Source of the DNA: Gracilimonas halophila
GTDB lineage: Bacteria > Bacteroidota > Rhodothermia > Balneolales > Balneolaceae
Direction: 5' to 3'
Assembly (NCBI RefSeq): GCF_042684365.1
Contig: NZ_JBHULI010000022.1
Location: forward strand, 124,001-188,000
DNA: 64,000 nt
The notes under the pieces were generated by a model. It saw only the letters and a program-made list of their open reading frames with translations, did not search any database and was not told where the DNA came from. This document shows positions 24,766 through 34,070 of the stretch, piece by piece. Both the position numbers and the translations under genes were made by a program. Positions within the stretch are counted from its first letter, which is position 1. Each line of letters begins with the position of its first letter.

Positions 24766-26412
24766 CTATCTGATCGTTTGTTCTATAGTTGAAATTCCGG
24801 TATTCGGTGCTCCGGCAGAAATGCTGAATGAACCGCTTCCGCGAACAAGCCAGCTTTTCTTGACGGTTCCGTCTCCTTCAATGGATTCGATATTCTCGAG
24901 TATATCACCACTCACCAGCTCCAGGTTTCCGGAGAGGTTGATCTTGACGACCGTCTCTTTTACCCAATTGGTGCGCTCACCTAACCTTGAAGCAGTGGGC
25001 AGAATGCCATTGTTATGAACATCCACTGTGATGCGGGTCAGGTTGCGTCCGGCTTCTTCCATTTTGAAGTTCACTAATTGAATATCAGGCTTCATGCCCG
25101 CAAGTTTAATAAGGAAATCGGTATGCGACTGACTTAAAGAATCTACAAGTTCATATGGAGGATTATAACTTACATACGGTTTGATACCACCTACTTCCAC
25201 CTTTTTACCGGGGAAATCAGGGTGGTCAACTTCCTGCCATTCCACAAAAGCATCGATGTTCTCCTGTTCTGCCCAGGCAAGGAATTTGGCCTCATCGGAT
25301 TTAAAGCTCATCGGTTTTCCTTCCTCATCCATAACTTCGGGAGTCCACCATCCGGGGGTACTGAAGCTGAATCGGCCATAGTGGAAATAAGCCCACTGGA
25401 ACAGATCACCTTGTTGTCCGGGTGCATTTGGGGCTCCGGTTAATTTGGTGATGTCGTTATACGTTTTAGAAACTAAACTATTAACCGCCACATCCTCTTC
25501 ATACCAACCGTCAATGACACGTTTACTAACGGCTCCACGATTAAAGCTCACCGGCTTACTAAGGTTGTTGGAAGGCCCAAAAGTAACCACAGCAAAAACA
25601 TTGGGGGTTTCTTCATACAAGAAATCCAGAATAGCCCTGGTCTCAACTTGTGAGGCCATATTTTCTCCTGCCCCCGGGGTAAAGTATGGATAATCATAAG
25701 TAAAGTTCTTATTGATGTTCACTCCGCCTTCACCGTCTTCATTGAAGTGCCCGTCATTATCATTATCACGTCCTTCAGTGAGCACATGATACAAACCTTT
25801 CTCACCTTCAGTGATATCGGCTTTACTCATCAGGCGATCGTCTTCCGGCAACTTGATCCATTTTCCGGTCTCATCTTCCACGCGTATCATGGTAATGAGG
25901 TCATCGTTGTTGAGGTCCTCAAAGGGATCTTCATCAAAGGCGTCATCCCGGTCGTCATTTGTAGATATCGTGTTGACATCCCGCTCATATTTCAGATTCG
26001 CAAAATAATGCTCAGTTGCATCCGGATTAACTCTTGGAAACACATAGAAGGTAGTGCTCGCCAAAAGTTCCTGAACTTCATCAGAGGATGAATTGGACAG
26101 TAATTTTTCTGCAAAAGAAATAGCCAGTTCACTTCCATAGATGTGTGACCCTTTAACACCGCCGATCACCGCAACAGCAGGGTTATCTTCTACATCTCCG
26201 CTGCCAATGGTCAATACCCATATATCCCGGCCTTCTGCGGTTTTTGCAAGAGATTGAAGGGAAGCAAGGTTCCCATAATTTGATTCGAGTCGATCTAACC
26301 GATCCGACAGTTCATTAAAATTACTGTATGAATTTTGTGCTGAAATAATGGTGAATGAACCAAAAGTCCATATCAATACCATCAACACTGAACGTAGTAT
26401 CTTATTTTTCAT
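24766..26412 (-). CDS. Secreted M14-like protein lacking catalytic residues (predicted pseudoenzyme)
   Basis: The 548-residue protein is a paralogue of the next gene: the same signal peptide, GRDIWVLTIG, RVNPDATEHYF, Asp-rich loop DNDNDGHFNEDGEGG and C-terminal beta domain are present in the same order. At the zinc site, however, His-x-x-Glu is replaced by Lys87 and His90 (GGVKGSHIYGSE), the second zinc His by Gly279 (VVTFGPSN) and the catalytic Glu by Pro (FSFSTPGWW). It therefore cannot work like a normal carboxypeptidase. It may bind peptides, or help or regulate its active partner. The reading frame is intact, so it is not a decaying gene. Confidence 0.88.
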   Translation of the reverse strand: MKNKILRSVLMVLIWTFGSFTIISAQNSYSNFNELSDRLDRLESNYGNLASLQSLAKTAEGRDIWVLTIGSGDVEDNPAVAVIGGVKGSHIYGSELAISFAEKLLSNSSSDEVQELLASTTFYVFPRVNPDATEHYFANLKYERDVNTISTNDDRDDAFDEDPFEDLNNDDLITMIRVEDETGKWIKLPEDDRLMSKADITEGEKGLYHVLTEGRDNDNDGHFNEDGEGGVNINKNFTYDYPYFTPGAGENMASQVETRAILDFLYEETPNVFAVVTFGPSNNLSKPVSFNRGAVSKRVIDGWYEEDVAVNSLVSKTYNDITKLTGAPNAPGQQGDLFQWAYFHYGRFSFSTPGWWTPEVMDEEGKPMSFKSDEAKFLAWAEQENIDAFVEWQEVDHPDFPGKKVEVGGIKPYVSYNPPYELVDSLSQSHTDFLIKLAGMKPDIQLVNFKMEEAGRNLTRITVDVHNNGILPTASRLGERTNWVKETVVKINLSGNLELVSGDILENIESIEGDGTVKKSWLVRGSGSFSISAGAPNTGISTIEQTIR

Positions 26413-26699
26413 AAAGTGAGATTATTATTCAGATTTTTAAGTTATGAATAGTAACTCCGTAAACCCTGCAATTCAAAGGTCAAACTGTTAAAAGTTACTA
26501 AGCGGTAAGGTAGCTAAATAAGGCTTAAATACTATACAGAACTGTAATTGGCCTGTGATCGAGATTATAGTCTGAAAAAAATGTTTATATCAAACTAACA
26601 ATTCAACACTAAAACTGAGTATTCCCTTTACTTTCAATCTTGGTTTTAACGGAATAGATGTTATTTTCTGAGCGGTTTTAAAAAACAGAAAAACAGTAC

Positions 26700-28415
26700 A
26701 TGAAAAAGAAAATAGCAGCACTTACCGGAGTTGGTATCATACTAATTTTGGCATCACAGGTGGCTTGGGCAGATGCTCAAACTGCAGAAGCATCATCAGG
26801 AATTATCGGAAGCTGGATCAGCATACTTCCGCCACTGATAGCTATTGGAATTGCATTAGCTTTCAGGCAAGTACTTTTTGCTTTATTTTTAGGAATTTGG
26901 ATGGGAGCATTTCTTGTTGGAGACCTCACATTCGGAGGAATATTCAACAGTTTCTTTGATGCACTGAGCGGCTACATTGTACCGGGAGTTTCAGATCCCG
27001 ATCGAATGAGTATCGTTGTATTTTCAATTCTGATCGGTGGAATGGTTGGAGTTATCACCGATAACGGAGGAACCCGGGGCGTTATTAAAGGAATCACCCG
27101 CTTTGTTAGGACCAAAGTACAAGGTATGGTGGTTACTTCACTTATGGGTTTCGTTGTGTTTTTTGATGATTATGCGAACACCATGGTAGTAGGGAATACC
27201 ATGCGCCCGCTTACTGATAAACTTCGTATTTCCCGCGCTAAACTGGCTTACCTGGTGGATGCTACTGCAGCTCCCATTGCCACAGTTGCCCTGGTAAGTA
27301 CGTGGATCGGAGCTATGGTAGGCTTTATTGCAACGGCTCAGGCAGGTATGCCCGACTTTAATGAAGCAGCCTATTCGGTTTTCATCAATTCACTGCCGTA
27401 TAACTTTTATGCGTTCTTTACGATTCTTTTCGTGATACTTATTGCTTTTTCCGGACGCGATTTTGGCACCATGCTGAAGGCAAGGATCACACTTTATAAG
27501 GCCAAGCACGATTCAAAACTAGATAAGTACAACCTGTACAAAGACAAGATCGAAGAGGATGAGGAGAAAAAAAGTGAGTCACATTGGGCCAATGCCGCCA
27601 TTCCAATTCTAACGCTTGTTTTCGGAACCATAATCGGATTGTTTGTGACCGGTGAAGGAGACTCCATTCAGGCTATTATTGAAACAGCGAACTCTTACGA
27701 TGCTTTATTATGGGGATCATTAGCATCCGTTGTAGTAGCTATTGCTATGACACTTTCACAAAAACTGCTGGATGTGGAGAAGACACTGGAGGGCATGATG
27801 AACGGAATGCATGTTATGTTTGACGGTGTGCTTATCCTGGTGTTAGCATGGGCTTTGAGTGACGTAACGGTAGCGCTCGGAACTGCAGATTATCTTGTTT
27901 CTGTATTCGGAGAAACCCTTAACCCATACTGGATGCCTGCTATTGTATTGGTGTTATCTGCGCTAACCGCTTTTGCGACCGGATCAAGTTGGGGGACAAT
28001 GGGTATCCTGATGCCACTTGTTGTTCCGTTAGGATGGGAAATTGGTACTTCAACAGGTATTCCCACAGAGATGACTCTTGAAGTGATCTATGCAAGTGTA
28101 AGTGCGGTGTTAGCCGGTTCTGTTTGGGGAGATCATTGTTCTCCTATTTCTGATACTACGATCCTAAGTTCCATCGCAACACAGTGTGATCATGTTGAGC
28201 ACGTAAATACTCAATTACCTTATGCCATGGTTGTTGGGGGGCTCAGTATCCTGGCAATGATTAGTGCATTGGTATTGAATATTTCAGTATGGATCATTTA
28301 CCCGGTAGGGATAGCAGCGATCATCGCTATCATCTATAAATTTGGAAAGATCCCTGATCCGGAAGAATATACGCCCGAAGGTAAAGAAGCTACTATAACA
28401 AGCCTGGACGGTTAG
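26700..28415 (+). CDS. NhaC-family Na+/H+ antiporter
   Basis: The 571-residue inner-membrane protein has about 11-12 hydrophobic segments. The first hydrophobic segment ends QVAWADAQ and could be cleaved as a signal peptide. Conserved NhaC blocks include DNGGTRGVIKG, FFDDYANTMVVGNTMRPLTD, ATGSSWGTMGILMPL and VWGDHCSPISDTTILSS. Members exchange sodium (or amino acids) for protons, and sodium export suits a marine or halophilic host. The substrate within the family is not certain. It stands alone, with 287 bases upstream in which I see no gene. Confidence 0.9.
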   Translation: MKKKIAALTGVGIILILASQVAWADAQTAEASSGIIGSWISILPPLIAIGIALAFRQVLFALFLGIWMGAFLVGDLTFGGIFNSFFDALSGYIVPGVSDPDRMSIVVFSILIGGMVGVITDNGGTRGVIKGITRFVRTKVQGMVVTSLMGFVVFFDDYANTMVVGNTMRPLTDKLRISRAKLAYLVDATAAPIATVALVSTWIGAMVGFIATAQAGMPDFNEAAYSVFINSLPYNFYAFFTILFVILIAFSGRDFGTMLKARITLYKAKHDSKLDKYNLYKDKIEEDEEKKSESHWANAAIPILTLVFGTIIGLFVTGEGDSIQAIIETANSYDALLWGSLASVVVAIAMTLSQKLLDVEKTLEGMMNGMHVMFDGVLILVLAWALSDVTVALGTADYLVSVFGETLNPYWMPAIVLVLSALTAFATGSSWGTMGILMPLVVPLGWEIGTSTGIPTEMTLEVIYASVSAVLAGSVWGDHCSPISDTTILSSIATQCDHVEHVNTQLPYAMVVGGLSILAMISALVLNISVWIIYPVGIAAIIAIIYKFGKIPDPEEYTPEGKEATITSLDG

Positions 28416-28505
28416 ACCCCGTTTTTACTGAAATTTTTCAGTTCAGAAAATAATTGACGAATAATTAAGTTGATGTAGATGAACTGCTAATCAATTTTTG
28501 GAAGA

Positions 28506-28895
28506 ATGAGAATACTGGTCGGCCTCATCATTGTCTTAGTTTCAGGTTGTAACCAATTTGAGAATTAACAGGTAGTTTCGGAAACTTATGTAGGAGAATG
28601 GCATTGGCAAGAAAGTGTTGGAGGAATTGGGGGATGGACTATAAATACAGACTCGGTTGATTACTCCGAGAGCATCACGATAAATCAAAGTAATGAGTTG
28701 TATTGGTATCGAGATGGGGAGTTGGTAGAGAAATATATTATCACTGATATTCCTGAAGATACCGACGGTGAGTTACTACTTAAACCTTTACTTGAAAGTT
28801 CATCGTTGGAAAAAGTAATAATTGGATCAGAAAACGGCAGGCTGATCATTGGTGATACTTGCTATGATTGCTACATCTATTATTTCAAACGGTGA
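28506..28895 (+). pseudogene. Small lipoprotein gene interrupted by an in-frame stop
   Basis: From ATG 28506 the frame reads a lipoprotein signal (MRILVGLIIVLVSGCNQFEN; lipobox VSGC) and then meets TAA at 28566-28568. The same frame continues without another stop for 108 codons to TGA at 28893-28895. That downstream part (GEWHWQESVGGIGGWT, then alternating strands and a C-terminal CYDC) looks like the small lipocalin-like lipoproteins common in Bacteroidota. Removal of the single stop gives a coherent 129-residue lipoprotein, so a nonsense mutation or a sequencing error is likely. A shorter internal start (TTG 28698) is unconvincing. Confidence 0.75.
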
Positions 28896-29666
28896 TCAAC
28901 CATTCACAACAAAATGCTGTTCTGTTTTTAAATCCTTGGTTCCGGGTTCATAGCTTCGTTCAGTAAAATCTATATTTCCTTCTTTATTGATCAGCAGAAC
29001 TGTAGAACATCGGGATCCATAATTTTCAGACTTGATGAATATGGAGGATACCGTTTTTTCAAGATCTCTTGGGATGCCCGTCACCGGAAGATTTTCTTCA
29101 GAAGCTTTGGTTTCATCTTTAAGGAGCTCAAAAAGGCTTTCTTTGTCGATCTTGTTTTTCTGAATAATCTCAGTTAACTGACGGTTTGCAGAATTCACTT
29201 TAGGCCATGAGGTGTCAAGTAAAGCGTTACTGATACCGTGAATGCCGTCATTAATATTGGTAACTTTCTTATTCTGATTGGAATAATGATAGAAGCCTTT
29301 TGCATCCCAAAGCAGCAGATTGAAGCCATTATACTCTTCCGCCTTCTGTGTGACTTCCTGCAAATAATCCATGGCCGATTTCCCGGACTTCAGATAATTC
29401 ATTACCAACTCTCCGCGGGTAGGGGGGTCTTTTTTTTGAATTTTAGGATCACGGTAGTTCGTAAGTGTGCCCCACCTTCCATCTTTATGTACGCCCAGCC
29501 AGGTTCCTCCCCCTTCAATATCTTTGCCTGCAAGTATATCCGGATGTTTTTCTTCTGTCCAAAATTGAGCTTTTCGGGTAGGACGCCCATAAAATTCATC
29601 CCGATTTCCAGCTAAAATCAGATTATATTTGGGATGATGATTGTAAGCAAAAGTAATTAAGCACAT
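28896..29666 (-). CDS. NRDE (TANGO2-like) family protein
   Basis: The 256-residue protein begins MCLITFAYNHHP and carries the defining NRDE tetrapeptide in LAGNRDEF near 21-24, followed by GGGTWLGV. Cys2 could be an N-terminal nucleophile after Met removal. The family includes human TANGO2 and is linked to lipid or haem handling, but the bacterial role is unknown. It ends exactly next to the broken lipoprotein gene on the opposite strand. Confidence 0.92.
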   Translation of the reverse strand: MCLITFAYNHHPKYNLILAGNRDEFYGRPTRKAQFWTEEKHPDILAGKDIEGGGTWLGVHKDGRWGTLTNYRDPKIQKKDPPTRGELVMNYLKSGKSAMDYLQEVTQKAEEYNGFNLLLWDAKGFYHYSNQNKKVTNINDGIHGISNALLDTSWPKVNSANRQLTEIIQKNKIDKESLFELLKDETKASEENLPVTGIPRDLEKTVSSIFIKSENYGSRCSTVLLINKEGNIDFTERSYEPGTKDLKTEQHFVVNG

Positions 29667-29748
29667 AAAATTAATCGGTAGATTTCGATATTTCCTTGAA
29701 TCTAAGCATATTCATGAAACCTAATCCAAGTTTTTCGTAGAGTACAAC

Positions 29749-32361
29749 ATGCAGAAGAGCAAAGAACTCTTTAGGGACTTATTAATACTTCTATTCGGAC
29801 TTGCCGGAATAGTCTGGTTTTTCTATTCGTTTTCGGTAATGCATCCACTAACTATCGAAGAACTCACCCATCCAAAAGATCGGATCGTTGAAAAAGCGGA
29901 TTCCGTATTCCAGAGCTGGCAGTTTAAACCGGTTGAGTTTCACCCTCAGGTAAATTTTGATGTATCCGGGAGTGTAATTGATTCCCTGCAAAAAAAATGG
30001 GGAGTCACAGAGTTTAAACGACAAGTAGTGGATTCTGAATTTCTAAATAATTTACCACTTATAAGGTGGGAGGTATCAGAATTCAACACAGAAAATGAAG
30101 AAACTGAGATCGAAGCTAATGTAGGATTAACTCCCGATGGGCGTGTGGTCAGTTTCTCAGTTAATACTGAGTTAATTGCGAGTCAGCGGCCTTTTAACAG
30201 GTATGCGGTGCGACATGTTTTCCAGGACCAGGTAGAAAATTACAGTCGTGGGTTAGAAGATTCACTTATTACCGGCTTAACTGATTATCAGCATTTCACA
30301 TCCGGTTCACAAAGCAGTAATGAGCAGGAAGGAAGAATTATAGATCGGCTTAGAGAACTAAGAGGAGAAGACGAAGCCCGTTATTACTCGATGGATAATA
30401 TCTGGAACCTAACAGAATTTTATTTGAACCGAACTGTATGGCGAAATTATGATCTGGTTCAAGATTCTGTCAGGATCATGGATGAAGGAGGAGTTCGTTT
30501 TGCACGTACATTTTTTAATGTACAAGATTCTCTTTCCGACATCAGGGTAGACATTACCATGGATGTGATGCCGGCAGGTTCTATCAAATCTCTGGATTTT
30601 ACCATTTCCCCGGCTCTTTCTGCAGGTGATAATACCTTTACAGATATCCTGGAAAGTGTTTCCCTTTTCCTCATTTTAACTTTCGCCATTTGGTTGCTAT
30701 TTGTGTTTTATCTGCGGATAAAAGCTCGTGCCATCGATACTAAGCCAGCTATGATCATAGCCGTAGTGGCAGGTTTTATTGTCCCGGGATTTTGGGTACT
30801 CCAGTTCATCTATGACTTAGGTTTCATCTTTGGTAGTACCGGAACCGATCAGATCTTAAATGGTTTAATGGCGATCGCGGTTCTGGGCGCGATCAGTGCG
30901 GTAGGATTTTTTGTAATGACAGCGGTCAGTGATTCCATAACCCGACAATATTGGCCCGAGAAATTGAAGACATGGGATTTAGTTCGTCGCGGACTCTTCG
31001 TGAATAAACCGGTTGGCCGGGGAATTATTAATGCGATTAGCCTTGGGGGATTTTTAGCTGGTTCAGTTGGCCTCTTTTTAATACTTATTCCGGGCTCATA
31101 CATTTCTGCAGATACCGGTTTAATATCAGATAATTATTTTCTTCCTTCTATTGCAAACCTGATGGTTACTGCAATGATGGTGTTAGTAATTGTAGTTCCG
31201 ATCTTTCTCATAATTGGTAATCAAGTTAAAGGTGTAGTAAAAAGAGAGTGGGTGATCCCGGTTTTAAGTGCATTTTTATTTGGATTGATAGATTTCCTTC
31301 CGTTTTCTATTGAACCGGATCTTATAGACCGGGCCATGAGAGTAGTGTTTGGTCTTATTCTCGGCTATTTCTATATCCGATACGATATTCTCACCATTGT
31401 ATTTGGCTTTTTTATCTTTTTAAATCTTCTTTCAACATCTAAAGGATGGGTTATAGCGGGTTCCCCTGACGCTAATGCTTTTTACCTTTTTGTCCTGGTA
31501 GTTCTCACGCTATCCGGACTAGGAGTTTATTTTATTATAAAGGGGACCGACCGTAAAGAGCTTCCCGAATATGTACCAACTTACATTGTAGAGCAGGCAA
31601 AAGAACAGCGTTTAAAGCAAGAACTTTCCATTGCGCGAGTGGTACAGCAAACCTTTCTTCCGTCCAAGATCCACCATCTTCCCGGAATAGATATAGCCGG
31701 TGTTTGTATTCCTGCCCAGGAAACCGGTGGTGATTATTATGATATGATCTCACTCGGAGAGCAGCGGACAGCTATAGCCATTGGAGATGTGAGTGGGAAG
31801 GGTATTCGTGCCGCATTCTATATGACATTCACAAAAGGAGTACTTCACAGTTTAAGTGCTCTGATCTTATCTCCGGTAGAATTATTGAATCAACTGAATA
31901 GATTGTTCAAAGAAAATGCCACAAGAGGAACATTCATTTCTATGATCTATGGAATACTGGAAGCCGATAAGCGCAAATTCACCTTTGCGAGGGCCGGACA
32001 TAATCCTATGCTTGTGGTTAAGAACAATGGAGATACCGAATGGCTTAAACCGGATGGTGTAGGAATAGGTGTGACGAATGGGGATAATTTTCTGAAATGT
32101 ACTCAGGAAGCCAGCTTAAAACTAAAAGAAGGAGATGTGGTGATCCTTTACACAGATGGTATTACTGAAATGTTGAATTCAGGTAATCATTTCTATGGGG
32201 AAGATAGATTGGAGAGGTTGGTAAAAGGAGTTCGAAAAGCATCCTCAGAAAAGATTCTGGAGATCATCGTGGATGATGTAAATGAGTTTAAAGGGATGGC
32301 CAGACAGCATGATGATATGACGCTCGTAATTATTAAAGCTGATGCTTCCGTAAATCAGTAA
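29749..32361 (+). CDS. Membrane-bound SpoIIE/RsbU-type PP2C serine phosphatase
   Basis: The 870-residue protein has one N-terminal helix (about 12-28), a periplasmic region of about 280 residues, a block of about nine hydrophobic helices (about 305-605) and a C-terminal SpoIIE phosphatase. The phosphatase starts after a helical linker (QELSIARVVQQTFLP) and shows GGDYYD near 658, GDVSGKG near 679, TDGITEM and HDDMT near 853, which supply the metal-binding Asp residues. Such phosphatases reactivate anti-anti-sigma factors in partner-switching pathways. No RsbV/RsbW partners are nearby, so its target is unknown. Confidence 0.9.
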   Translation: MQKSKELFRDLLILLFGLAGIVWFFYSFSVMHPLTIEELTHPKDRIVEKADSVFQSWQFKPVEFHPQVNFDVSGSVIDSLQKKWGVTEFKRQVVDSEFLNNLPLIRWEVSEFNTENEETEIEANVGLTPDGRVVSFSVNTELIASQRPFNRYAVRHVFQDQVENYSRGLEDSLITGLTDYQHFTSGSQSSNEQEGRIIDRLRELRGEDEARYYSMDNIWNLTEFYLNRTVWRNYDLVQDSVRIMDEGGVRFARTFFNVQDSLSDIRVDITMDVMPAGSIKSLDFTISPALSAGDNTFTDILESVSLFLILTFAIWLLFVFYLRIKARAIDTKPAMIIAVVAGFIVPGFWVLQFIYDLGFIFGSTGTDQILNGLMAIAVLGAISAVGFFVMTAVSDSITRQYWPEKLKTWDLVRRGLFVNKPVGRGIINAISLGGFLAGSVGLFLILIPGSYISADTGLISDNYFLPSIANLMVTAMMVLVIVVPIFLIIGNQVKGVVKREWVIPVLSAFLFGLIDFLPFSIEPDLIDRAMRVVFGLILGYFYIRYDILTIVFGFFIFLNLLSTSKGWVIAGSPDANAFYLFVLVVLTLSGLGVYFIIKGTDRKELPEYVPTYIVEQAKEQRLKQELSIARVVQQTFLPSKIHHLPGIDIAGVCIPAQETGGDYYDMISLGEQRTAIAIGDVSGKGIRAAFYMTFTKGVLHSLSALILSPVELLNQLNRLFKENATRGTFISMIYGILEADKRKFTFARAGHNPMLVVKNNGDTEWLKPDGVGIGVTNGDNFLKCTQEASLKLKEGDVVILYTDGITEMLNSGNHFYGEDRLERLVKGVRKASSEKILEIIVDDVNEFKGMARQHDDMTLVIIKADASVNQ

Positions 32362-32532
32362 TGTGTCTGATGATTCTTCAGGTTCCACACGCTCTGCGTT
32401 ATAACTTATCTCTTTTTAAGTTTTCCATAGCCTTTCCAGGTATCAATGCCCATAAAGAAGTTTTCAGCAAGAATTCCCTTAATATCTTCACAGGCAATTC
32501 GTATTATTGGCTGAACTAATAAAGTATTTAAT

Positions 32533-33189
32533 ATGAGTCTCAGTCAGTCGGTAGAAGATTATTTAAAGGCGATTTATGTGTTGCAGTCAGAAGGAGAAGC
32601 TGCAAGTACCACAAATATTGCGAAAGCGCTCGATGTTTCATCGGCATCAGTTACAAACATGTTGAAGCGACTGGCTAAGATGCAGCTATTGGAACATGAA
32701 TCCTATAAAGGGGCTAAGCTTACGCCTGCAGGAAGTAAAATTGCACTTGAAGTTCTTCGTCATCATAGATTGTTGGAATTGTATCTGAAGGATGTGATGG
32801 GGTATTCCTGGGATGAAGTTCATGATGAGGCTGAAAATCTTGAACACCATATTTCAGAACAGTTTGAGGACCGTATAGCTGAATTATTGAATCACCCTAC
32901 CCACGACCCTCATGGAGATCCTATTCCCACAAAAGACGGAGTGATGCCGGAAATGGCCCAGCTTTCAATTTTAGAAGCAGACGAAGGTGTTTCCTATATT
33001 ATTGGAAGGGTAAAAGATCAGGACCCGGAATTACTTCGCTATCTCGAAAAGATCGGGGTGATACCCGGAGTAAAGATCGAAGTGATTGAAAAGACCCCAT
33101 TTCAGGGTCCGGTTAAAATTCAGATCGAAGAGAGGGAAGAGCAGGTATTGGGTTTTGCAGTTGCCAGCGAAGTGTATCTGGTAGAATAA
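32533..33189 (+). CDS. DtxR/MntR-family metal-dependent repressor
   Basis: The 218-residue regulator has an N-terminal winged helix (VEDYLKAIYVL to about 65), a dimerisation/metal domain with LRHHRLLELYL and AENLEHHIS, and a C-terminal FeoA/SH3-like domain from about 146. The Glu/His set in these two blocks is the MntR-type manganese or iron site. It would repress metal-uptake genes when metal is bound. No transporter gene adjoins it here; the target may lie elsewhere. It is convergent with hisF. Confidence 0.92.
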   Translation: MSLSQSVEDYLKAIYVLQSEGEAASTTNIAKALDVSSASVTNMLKRLAKMQLLEHESYKGAKLTPAGSKIALEVLRHHRLLELYLKDVMGYSWDEVHDEAENLEHHISEQFEDRIAELLNHPTHDPHGDPIPTKDGVMPEMAQLSILEADEGVSYIIGRVKDQDPELLRYLEKIGVIPGVKIEVIEKTPFQGPVKIQIEEREEQVLGFAVASEVYLVE

Positions 33190-33206
33190 TAAAGCATTTA
33201 GATACC

Positions 33207-33962
33207 TTAAATACGCATCTCGATACCGGATCGCTGCATTTGCTCTTTCAGATCTTTGATCTCGATCTCTTTAAAGTGAAAAATACTGGCAGCGAGTACA
33301 GCATCGACATTCGCTAATTTTACGGCATCAATGCAATGCTGAATAGTCCCTGCTCCGCCACTTGCGATCACCGGTATGCGAACAAGTTTATTCACCTTCT
33401 CCAGTAGTTCAATATCGAAGCCCGATTTGGTTCCGTCACGGTCCATGCTGGTCAGAAGGATCTCTCCGGCGCCTCTTTCTTCCACTTCCTGCATCCATTC
33501 CAGGGCATTCAGGCCGGTATCTTCGGTTCCGCCTTTGACATAAACATTCCATGAGTTACCGTTCTTTTTGGCATCAACAGCAGCTACAATGGCCTGTGCC
33601 CCGAATGTAGCGGATGCCTTATTAATGAGCTCAGGGTCTTTTACGATGCTGCTGTTCAAAGAAACTTTATCAGCACCGGATTTAAGCAATTCTTCAATTT
33701 CATCAACGGTCTTGATCCCACCGCCTACGGTGAATGGGATATTGATCTCTGCAGCAATTCTCTTGACGAGTTCAACCAGTGTTTTACGCTTTTCCAGAGT
33801 GGCGGTGATATCCAGAAACACCAATTCATCGGCACCTTCTTCGCTATAGCGTTTGGCAAGCTCAACCGGGTCGCCGGCATCTCTGAGTCCTTCAAAATTG
33901 ATACCTTTCACGGTGCGCCCGTTCTTAATATCCAGGCAGGGAATAATTCGTTTAGTAAGCAT
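33207..33962 (-). CDS. hisF: Imidazole glycerol phosphate synthase cyclase subunit
   Basis: A 251-residue (beta/alpha)8 barrel that forms imidazole glycerol phosphate and AICAR with ammonia from HisH. Catalytic Asp11 (IPCLDIKNGR) and Asp130 (VAAVDAKKNG) are both present, as are the phosphate loops GGGI and SGGAG. It is 108 bases downstream of hisA on the same strand. hisH is not in the window; hisE is 5.5 kb away, so his genes are scattered. Confidence 0.97.
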   Translation of the reverse strand: MLTKRIIPCLDIKNGRTVKGINFEGLRDAGDPVELAKRYSEEGADELVFLDITATLEKRKTLVELVKRIAAEINIPFTVGGGIKTVDEIEELLKSGADKVSLNSSIVKDPELINKASATFGAQAIVAAVDAKKNGNSWNVYVKGGTEDTGLNALEWMQEVEERGAGEILLTSMDRDGTKSGFDIELLEKVNKLVRIPVIASGGAGTIQHCIDAVKLANVDAVLAASIFHFKEIEIKDLKEQMQRSGIEMRI

Positions 33963-34070
33963 ATACTTCTATAGATTCACTTTCACAGCTTAGTAAGGAA
34001 CGCCATGAAAAAAAACTTCACAAGGAATATAGAAAATTATTGAAAAGGGGTTTTCCTAAATGATACTTTA

